Shown in pieces: positions 36,701 through 45,700 of a DNA stretch of 64,000 nucleotides. Within the stretch, counting starts at the first letter, position 1, and each line of letters opens with the position of its first letter. The stretch lies in contig NZ_JADLQO010000009.1 of assembly GCF_015477775.1 (NCBI RefSeq), positions 248,001 to 312,000 on the forward strand, read 5' to 3'. Made by a program: the position numbers and the translations under genes. The stretch is from Nocardia abscessus (GTDB lineage Bacteria > Actinomycetota > Actinomycetes > Mycobacteriales > Mycobacteriaceae). The notes beneath the pieces are model-generated. The model was not told where the DNA came from and did no database searches. It was given only the letters and a program-made list of their open reading frames with translations.

Positions 36701-39700
36701 CGGTGCGCACGCCGGACGAGATATCGCGGCGCGCCGGGCTCCACGCCGAAGCGCAGGCCAAGGCGCGGCTGGTCGAGGCGTTCAACCTCGACTACCCGCA
36801 CATCACGATCGCGGGGTTCGAACATCCGGATGTTCCCGCCCACGTCGTCGAGGAGATCCTCGGTGCGCTGGACGAGATGCTCACCAGGTTCCCGGGCCGT
36901 TCCAACATCAGGGGACTGTGGATCGATTACCTGGGTGACGAGAACGCCGGCGCCGCCTCCTTCGCCCAACGCGACTCCGAATCGACATTTCGGACCCTGG
37001 GGATACAGTTCAGCCTGCGCAATGCGAGCAGGCCGGCATGGACCGTCGAACGCGGAATCGAGATGCGGGAGCGCGGTCTCAATCCGATCGGTGACCGACC
37101 GTTCCACCACGACGCCGTCCACGAATTCATCCACGCGATCGATGCCGTGGAACTGCTGTCGGTGACCCTGCGGCAGGTGCTGCACGAGATCTGGTCCGAG
37201 CTCGATGAACTGGGCCTGATCCGAGAGACCGAGCAGACCTGGCTCTCGAGGCTGCCCGCGTACGCCTTCGTCGACGGAACCAAGGCGAAGCTCCGTGAAC
37301 ACGAGGCCCTCGCGGTCGGGTTCGCCGAGACGGACCTCCACGGCGCGGCGGTCGGCACGCCGCAATGGGCGATCCACGAGTACGTCACCGCCGGTCGGCC
37401 ACCGCAGATCACCCCTGACCTCATCGTCGATCTCCCTGCGCAGGGGAATCAACCCCTCTCGGCCCCGTACCCGGAGGGAACGGGCGACGGCGATGTCACC
37501 CGGCCGTCTCGTGATCCCGATCCCGACGCGGTGCCGTCCGGGTCGGAAGCTGTCGTTCCGGTTCTCGGCGCCGACCACGGGCCGCCCGGTTTCCTGCAAG
37601 AACAGCGGGGGTTGCAGCGGCAGAACGAGGCGGCGGTTGTCCTCGCTCGGGCCGGCTTCCGGGTCGAGCAGCACCCTGTCGAATCGGGTGCGCGTCTGCC
37701 CGACTTCCGTATCGAGGGAAAGCTGTTCGACTGCTACTCACCGGCTACCGGCCGGGTCAGCAATATCTGCTTCGAGATCCGCCGCAAGGTGTACGTGAAA
37801 CGCCAGGCCGAGCGGATCGTGGTGAACCTGGCCGACTCGACCGCAGACCCGGGGGAATTGAGTCTGGCGTTGCATCGGCACCCGATCCCGAACCTGCGCG
37901 AGATACTGGCCATCGACCCGCACGGCACCGTGCTGCGACTGTGGCCGGGACCCGTGACTGTCGTGGGGATCCGGCCGGACACGGGCAACCACGGATTCAT
38001 CGGCAGCAGACCACCGGAGCACACGCCCGAGCCGCTCGACTCGGGGCCGGATTCGGCGTTCACGAGCGATGTACGTCTGCTCAACGAGGCGGTGCGGGAC
38101 GGGCGGGGACCGCTTCGTGGGGAGCACTTCCCGGTGCCGGGGTTGCGGATGAGGAGCAACGATCCGGGCAGGAACGCGGCCTTGCGGATGTTCTCGCTCT
38201 GGCAGGCACATGTGGCCAATCGAGGATTGGGAAAGCTTGTCAGCCGGTGGGATTCGGGGGCGACTCCGGCGGCGCGTCGCAGGGTGCTGGCGGAACTGTA
38301 CTTCTGGGTATCGCAACAGCGCTACATGCGGCAGGTCTGGGCCGTCGGGCGCGACCCGAGCCTGGTGGGAGAACATGGGGAAAGCCATCCCGACTACTTC
38401 CGCACCAGGCTGAGCGACGATGCGCCCAATATGGACAGGGTGGGTCACATGGCCGGTCTGCGAGCCGGGGTTCGCCGCGATCCGCAGACCGGGAAGTGGC
38501 ACGGCGGCGTCGGGACACCGGCGTTCTGGACCACGCTCGCGATCGGCCGTCTGGTCAGAAACCGGCTGGACGTCGAGGCGCCGGGCAACAGTGAGTTGCA
38601 GAACGTCGTGGAGCTGCCCGGTGGCGCCCGTGTCGACGGGAACGTCCTGTACGCACACGAACATGGCAGGTTCGTGATCGAGACCGCGCAGGCCGGTGAT
38701 CAGCGGACGATCTTCGATGCCGCCGTGGCCGAATTGGCCGCAGCTCTCGACCAGCGGTCGGCGCAACCGTCCGCCGACGTGCTGCGGCGTTTCGCCAACG
38801 CGGTCTACCTGCTGTTCCAGGCGCCGCTGATGACGCGGGGCAGCGACGCGACGATCCGGACATTCGCGGCGACAGTGTTCACCTTCGCCTTCGGCCGGCC
38901 CCTTCGCCTGCCGCACGACATCGATCTGCAGGCCATGTCGAGGCGGCAGCCGGACTTCGTCGAGTGGTTCACCGGAGCGCTCGAGCGCGGTCTGCGCAGG
39001 GCGGGCGAATCGGACGCGGCGGGGCGCCCGGACGCGCTGAGGGAGACGAGCGAGCGGGACCGTCCGCCCGGATTCATCGGCAGCCGTCCCGAGGAGCAAT
39101 CCGAGCCGTCGTTGGACGCCGCGCGGGGCGCGTGGCTCAAGGCGTTGCGGCTCGAACAGGGGATGAAGCAGAAGGAGGTCGCGCAAGCGGCGGGCCTGAC
39201 CAATGCGGCACTGTCCAATATCGAGAACGGGCGACGGACCTCGCTCGGCGCCTTTCAACAGGTCTGCCGCGTGCTGGGAGTCGAGGGCGAGGCGCTGACC
39301 GAAGCCACACGGCGGTTCTATCCGGGTGTTGAACTCGAAACCGATGCTGCTGCGCATAATTCGCCGAGTGGCTGGGTCACCGCGCATCGCAACAGCCGCG
39401 GCATGACCAAAGCGGACCTCGCACGCGCGGTCGGAGTCACGCCGACGCGGATCGGGGAGATCGAGAACGGGGATCGCCCGCCACCGAACTTGTTCTACCG
39501 GATTGCTCGAGCATTGGGCGTGGAACAGCAGGCGCTGGCTGAGGCTACGCGAAGCCTCTATCCGGATCTCGTACTCGATCTCGAACCGACAGCGCACGAT
39601 CCCGCCTCGCCTGGCAACTGGATCATGACACTGCGGCACAGCAAGGACATGACCCAGGCCGAATTGGCGCGAACCGCGGGCACGTCGGCAGGGTACATCG

Positions 39701-42700
39701 CCGGAATCGAGGGCGGGGAATACACTCCGAGCTCGATCATCTTCCGGCGGATCTGCCGGGCCCTCGAAGTCGCACCGAAACTGCTCGGCGCGGCCACCCA
39801 CCATTTCTATCCGGATCTCGAACTCGAACTCGGTCCGGGCACACACGATCCCGCGTCACCCGGCAGCTGGATCGTGGCGCTGCGTCACGACCGGGATTTG
39901 ACCAGGACAGAGCTCGCGAAAGCGATCGGGCCCGGCTGGGGTCATCTAGCCCATATCGAGACCGGAAATTATGTGCCGAGATTCGCGGTCTTCCGGCGAA
40001 TCTGTGAGGTATTGGGTATCGATGACGAACTGCTGCGAGCGGCGACCCGGCACTTCTATCCGCACATCGATCTCGACCTCGAGCCGGCGGCACACGACCT
40101 CGGCAGGTGGATCACCGCACTGCGTCACGACCGGGACATGAGCCGCGCCGAACTCGCTCGGGTCACTGGTCTGTCCACCAAGTACCTGGCACAGGTCGAG
40201 ACCGAGAATCGACGACCGCGGTTCGGCACGTTCCGGCGAATCTGCCGGGCACTGGGAGTCTCGGGTGGTCTGCTGATCCAGGCGGTGCGGGACTTCTACC
40301 CGGACATCACCGCCGATATCGATCCCGCTTCACACGAATCGCTGGGACGTTGGATCGCGGCGCTACGCAACGACGAAGGAATGTCGGTGACCGAGCTCGC
40401 TCAGCGAGCGCGGATGCCTCGCAGCACTCTTTCCAGTATCGAGAACAATCGCTATCTGCCGCGGCTGAGGAAATTGCGGCAGCTATGTCGAGCGCAGGGC
40501 GTCGGTGGCGATTTATTTCTGGAGATCGTCGAGCGATTCTATGCGGATCGGTACGAGCGGTCCGGCTATGCAGACGAAGAAGAACTGTTCAAACGGTATG
40601 TCGTGACTCGGGTGGGTTCGCCCGAGGAAAGAGAGGTGCAGGACGAGATTTTCGAGAGATTCGCGTGGGTTCCGAAGGCGTTGGCGCGTCGCGAATCGCC
40701 GGATATTCGTGACGATGCGGTGCAGGCAGCGGCAATCGGAATGCTCAGCGCGATCACCAACCATGTGCCGTCTGCGTCGTTCGCCGCTCATGCGTGGGCC
40801 AGTTGCCGCGCAGCGGTGTTCCGGTACCGCCTGGCGCTCCGATTCCCCGATCTAGACAACCGCACACGGAAACTCGTGAGCACGGTGGAAGCGCAGATCC
40901 ACAGGATGGTCGCCGCGGGTGCGGCGCTCGAGGACACCGAGATCGCTCGGGGAGCGGGATTGAAGGTGGCCGATGTCGCGCTGGCTCGGGAAATCCTGGC
41001 CCGGCCCACTCTGCGGTTGGACGCGCCGATCAGCGGCAACGACAGGTCGACGCACCGGGACGTAGCCGATCCGGTGCCCGCGGGGTTCTCCGACACCGAC
41101 TTCGCGATGACCGTCCGCGCCGCACTGGCCGACATGGCCGACCCCGCAACAGCGGAACGGCTGGTCATGCTTCATCTGGTCGAGGGCATGTCCTTGGCTC
41201 GCGCCGCCGAGCGGCTGGGTTTGCCGGCCACGGCCGCGGCAGACGTTCTCGCCGACACGGTCGTCCGATTGCGGGGTGCGTTCGATCATCGTGAACCCGC
41301 CGATGTCACCGCGAGTGAGCAGAACCGGCCGACGCCGTGGAGCAAGGCGCGGGCGGAGCAGGAGCAGCCGCCGACACCATCGGTGTCGCACGGCGATTCC
41401 GCGCCAGACGAGGGCATGACCAGGCCGGACGGATTCATCGGGAGCAGACCACCCGATCCGGGTGAGTCTTCACATGGGGAGGCCTCGGAGGAGACGCCGC
41501 GGACGACGCCATGGTCGCGGCTCTCGGACAGTGATGCACACGATGGTGTCGACGGCGAGGGAGAAACGGCCGAGATGGCCACGGCCGGCACGGTGGAGGC
41601 ACGGGCGGAGCCCGCGTCGACTCGTGTCGTGGAGACCTTGCTCGGGTACCTCACTCGCAGAGACACGATCTACTGGTGTCAGCTCAAACCGGACAGCCTC
41701 TTCCCCGACTGGGGCTGGTCGAGTGATGAACAGCTCCCCGACCTGGCCCCGGACCTGCCGCTCAGCTGTATCGACATGGTGGTGTACGCCGCCGTCGCCG
41801 CCGGTGCCCTCGACCGCGAGCAGGTCCGCGCGATCTACAACTGGGACGACCCTGACGACTTCTCCCGGCGCTGGGTGCACGAACTGCCCGGCCTGCTCGT
41901 CCCGGCCGGACGGCGACTCCCCTCGGATCGTGACGCGGAGTCACGCCCCCAGCACGGTGACGTGGTGATGTGGTTCGGCACGGACAAGCCGGGCGGAGAC
42001 GAGCGGTTGATGCATGTCGCGGTGGCCGACGGCAAAGCCGATCGCAGCACGGGTTCCGCCTCCGTGCTTTCGTTCGGCGCCGATTGCTCGTGGCTGCTGT
42101 CGCAGCCGCGCCGTGGCGAGACCAGGATGAGCGGGGTCGAACTCACGACGATCGCGGACCTCAGCAACACAATGCTGGCGAACTGGTCGCACACGGTCCG
42201 TGTCGAGTTCGGGCCCGGCCCGTGGACACAACCACCCGCGATCGGGGAGCTTCGAGTGCCACCGAGCCGGGAATCGCGGGCCTTGCGGCCGTTCAACAAG
42301 AAGAATTGGCGCCGCGAGTTCCCCGGTTTGACCGAATGGGCCGAAAGGCGTTCCGACGCACAGCAATTGATCGCCGTATTCGATGAGTGGGAGCAGGCCG
42401 CGGGCGCCGCGGGTGCGCGGACGCGGCTGATCGAGATGGTCGACGCCGCGGTGTCGAGCACGCGAATGGAGGGGGCGCTGCGGTCGTCAGGGGCTTTGCC
42501 GATCGACGGGCACCCGCAGGTGGCGGTACAGGTGGACCGGGACGGCAATCCGACCGGCCTGAAAGTCGCGAGCATGGGCGGGCACGGCCGTGTCCTGCGC
42601 AAGCTGTTCACCGAACGCCCCGACGTGCTGGACACGATCCCTCGCCCCGGTGGCCGCTTGCGGATCGCCTACGACGACGTGAAACTGCGGAGCGACGGGG

Positions 42701-45700
42701 AGGTTCGCAGCGAGCACCTCCAGCCGGACGACGCCGATTCGAGCCGGAAATCGATCCCGGGCCGGTTGCTGCACGAGTACCTGCGCCTGTGCAGCGAGGG
42801 AGCGCTCGACAAGGCGGGAACCAAACTCGGGAAATCACCGAGACGGCCGAGCTTCCAGCGCTGGATAGAGGCGCTTCCGCCGAGCGTGTTCAAGGGTCCC
42901 GACGACACCTCCTACGCGTTGACGTCCAACGGCCACATGCTGACCGACCGCGCGGTCGAAGAGGGGTGCAGGCCACCCCGGGCCGATCAACCCGACGATC
43001 CGCACGGCGCCATGGCGGCGCTGCGCCGAATCGTCCTCGAAGGACCCGACGATGTCGCCCGCCCCACACCGTCGACGGAACAACCGGCACCGTTGACGGA
43101 ACGCGCCAGCGAAGTGTTCGACCTCGGTGTCGTGTCGGCGAATGTCACGGTCGGTAAGGACCCATCGGGCCGGTGGCGTCTGCTCGTGCAGCCCTACGCC
43201 CCTGTGTACCCGGGCGAGGTGCTCACCCAGTGGTGTGCGCACCTGCATGCCGGCAGCCGCCGCCGTTTGCTGAACCTCATCCGACGGCAGCTGAGCGGCC
43301 GAGTGGTCGACTCACCCACAAACCCCGGGGCCGGACCGGGCGGTTACATCGGCAGCCTCCCGACGGACTCCTCCGATTCGGAGCCCCCGGCCTCGGCCGC
43401 CCAGGAGGGATCGGCGCGGCGGGCAGACCCGGCCGCATTCCTGCCGCCGGGTCCGGACGAGGATCGGCGGGCGCCGGTGCACCGCGGCGCGAGCACGGTC
43501 CCGGAGCGGTTGCCGACGGAGGAGTTCGCCGCCGATCCGCCCGACGGCTCGGCTCCCTCCGCAGCGTGGCCGACCCCGAACGGCGCCCAGCCGTTCCGGC
43601 AGTGGTTGAAGGCAGCTCGCCTGGCTCGCGGACTGACTCAGGCCGGATTGGCCGCTCGCATGGGCATACCGAATTCGGCGACATATATCGGTTCGCTGGA
43701 GCGTGGCGTGACGATCACGCGGGATATGGCGGTGCGTCTGCTGGAAGGTCTGGGTGCTCCCGACGAAATAGCCGAGACAGTTCTCCGAGAGTACTTTTCG
43801 GACGAAGACGGCGAGTTTCCCGACCCATGGTCCGACCGGTTTCGCCATCCCAAGGACTGGATCATCGCCGCTCGTACGAGCAAGGGACTGTCCCGCACGG
43901 AGCTGGCGGCGCGCGCAGGTGTCGGCCTCACCGGGTTGAGTCAGAAAGAGCGCGCGCAGAACCCCCGGGGCGAATTCGGCATCAGCCCGGATTACGCGCT
44001 GCGTCTACTCGCCGGACTGGACGCTCCGCCCGATATCGCCACGGCGTTCCTGAGTCGCTTCTATCCCGGCTGGTCAGCTGAAGCGCGGGCCGACGAGCGA
44101 GGAAGCACCGGGCCTGAGGGATTCATCGGCAGCCGCCCCGGGGATGACGCGCCGTCGGATCCGGTGCGCGCGGGGCATGCCGGAGTGGATCCGTCCACCG
44201 ATCTCATCGGGCCTGTCGACGCGCGCGCCGGGCTGCCGACCTACACCCCGCCCGATGCCGAGATGCGCATGCGGGCCGATCGGGTATTGCGGGAGCATTG
44301 GGGTGCCGGGGCGAAACCGGACGATCTGGTGTACCGGTGGCGGCGATCGACCACGAAACGCGGGGTGGCCGCTGAGGAATGTGCGGAGCACGCGGCCCAG
44401 AACGCGCGTCGGGCGCGGAATCTGAGCGTGGACGAAATGCGAGCGCTGGTCCGGGTGTGGCCCGAATTCGTCGGCAAGGCAGGCGGATTCCCGACCAGTG
44501 TGCGCGACCGAGCCAATCGCTGGGCTCTCGCGAAAGCCCGGATCGCACTCGACATCGCGGCAGCGGCGACCCGGCTCAGCGGCCGGGAGCGGGCGCTGCG
44601 GGCGTACCTGCTGAATGTCGAGGACCTGTTGATCCGGGCGGGCCAACGGGCCGCGACGGTGGAGACGCCAGGAGTGCCTGCGCCGACCGTGCTGCTCGAG
44701 CGGCTCGATACCGACGACCCGGGAGCCGGCTCGATCATGATCTCGTTCGGCAGCCGAGAACCTGTCGCGGAGGCGTGGCACGTGGACGGCACCGACCGGG
44801 ATCTACGCCGCCTCGATCAACGAATGCAGTTGGCGTGCAACCATTATGAGAGCGCGATGCGGGAGAACCCGAAGCGCCCGGTCAGGGTCGTGGTGTGGTC
44901 CGGAACCGACGGTCACCGCCTGGCAGGCGATATGGCGGCGCTGTCTGCCGAGTTGGACACCAGCTCGGCGCCGTATCCGGCGACCCGGCCGGAACGCCAG
45001 CTGGTTGTACACGGCAACGGCGGTCGGCCCGCGAAGAAGGCACTGGCGCACGAGCGGGCCGCCCGTACCGTCGACACGGTGGTGGTCTGTGGCAAGTCGA
45101 ATCTGGGGACGATGAGTGATGCGTTGGCGGGCATCGCCTCGCCCACCGACGTGTACTACGGAATCGCATCGCGGTCGAGCACCCTCGCTATAGCGAAGGA
45201 TTTGCCGAGCGTGCAATTCGCGTGCCGGTTTCCCACCGGCGATGCGGCATGTACGAACGCCGTGCTGAAGGACGTGCGCGATAGGGCGCAAAGATACGAG
45301 AAGGAGCCGTTCGAGGCGGGAAAGCCGATCGATGACGAATTCCTTCTGTATGTCGACGATCGCACCAAGGCGCCGACGGAGTCGCTGGAAAACATGGGCC
45401 GCATCCTGGCCGGTTGTCCGGATCGGGTCACCCGCCATGATCCCGCGCAGAATGGGTGGGTCCGGTTCACCGAAGTTATCCAACGCGCCGTCGACGAGCA
45501 GACCGAGTCCGTCTATGCCGGCATCCTGCCGCGTAACCCGCACAGCGGCGTGCCCACATTGAGCAAGACCGGCAGTGACGCCGCTATCGCGCGGAGCGCA
45601 ATCGAGAAGCGCGGCGGCCCGGGTGCGGGGCCGCAAGTCCTGCTGCATCGAGGTCTGCCGGACGACTTCACGAGGGCCGGTCGCCTCGCGGTCGACAACA

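Larger units (their letters stand above)
32446..44139 (+). repeat. Nine interspersed IGSRP heptapeptides separating modules
   Basis: G-[YFRL]-I-G-S-[RL]-P occurs at 32446-32466 (GRIGSRP), 33793-33813 (GYIGSRP), 35875-35895 (GYIGSRP), 35989-36009 (GLIGSRP), 37993-38013, 39070-39090 and 41431-41451 (GFIGSRP), 43342-43362 (GYIGSLP) and 44119-44139 (GFIGSRP). Each sits in a disordered Pro/Glu/Ser linker just before a new domain. Codons vary between copies (Arg by CGG, CGT, CGC, AGA, AGG), so conservation is at protein level, although GGATTCATCGGCAGC is identical in three copies. They may be processing sites or module-joining scars. Confidence 0.9.

Noticed and set aside
38810..38930. Fic (AMPylator) domain in the module at residues 3797-4148
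   Set aside because: Only a loose similarity of RGSDATIRTF to the GNGRxxR loop; the essential HPFxxGNGR histidine and Phe are missing.
43678..43698. Possible tenth IGS motif (TYIGSLERG)
   Set aside because: It lies inside the helix-turn-helix of XRE unit 7, lacks the final Pro and is not in a linker, so it is coincidental.
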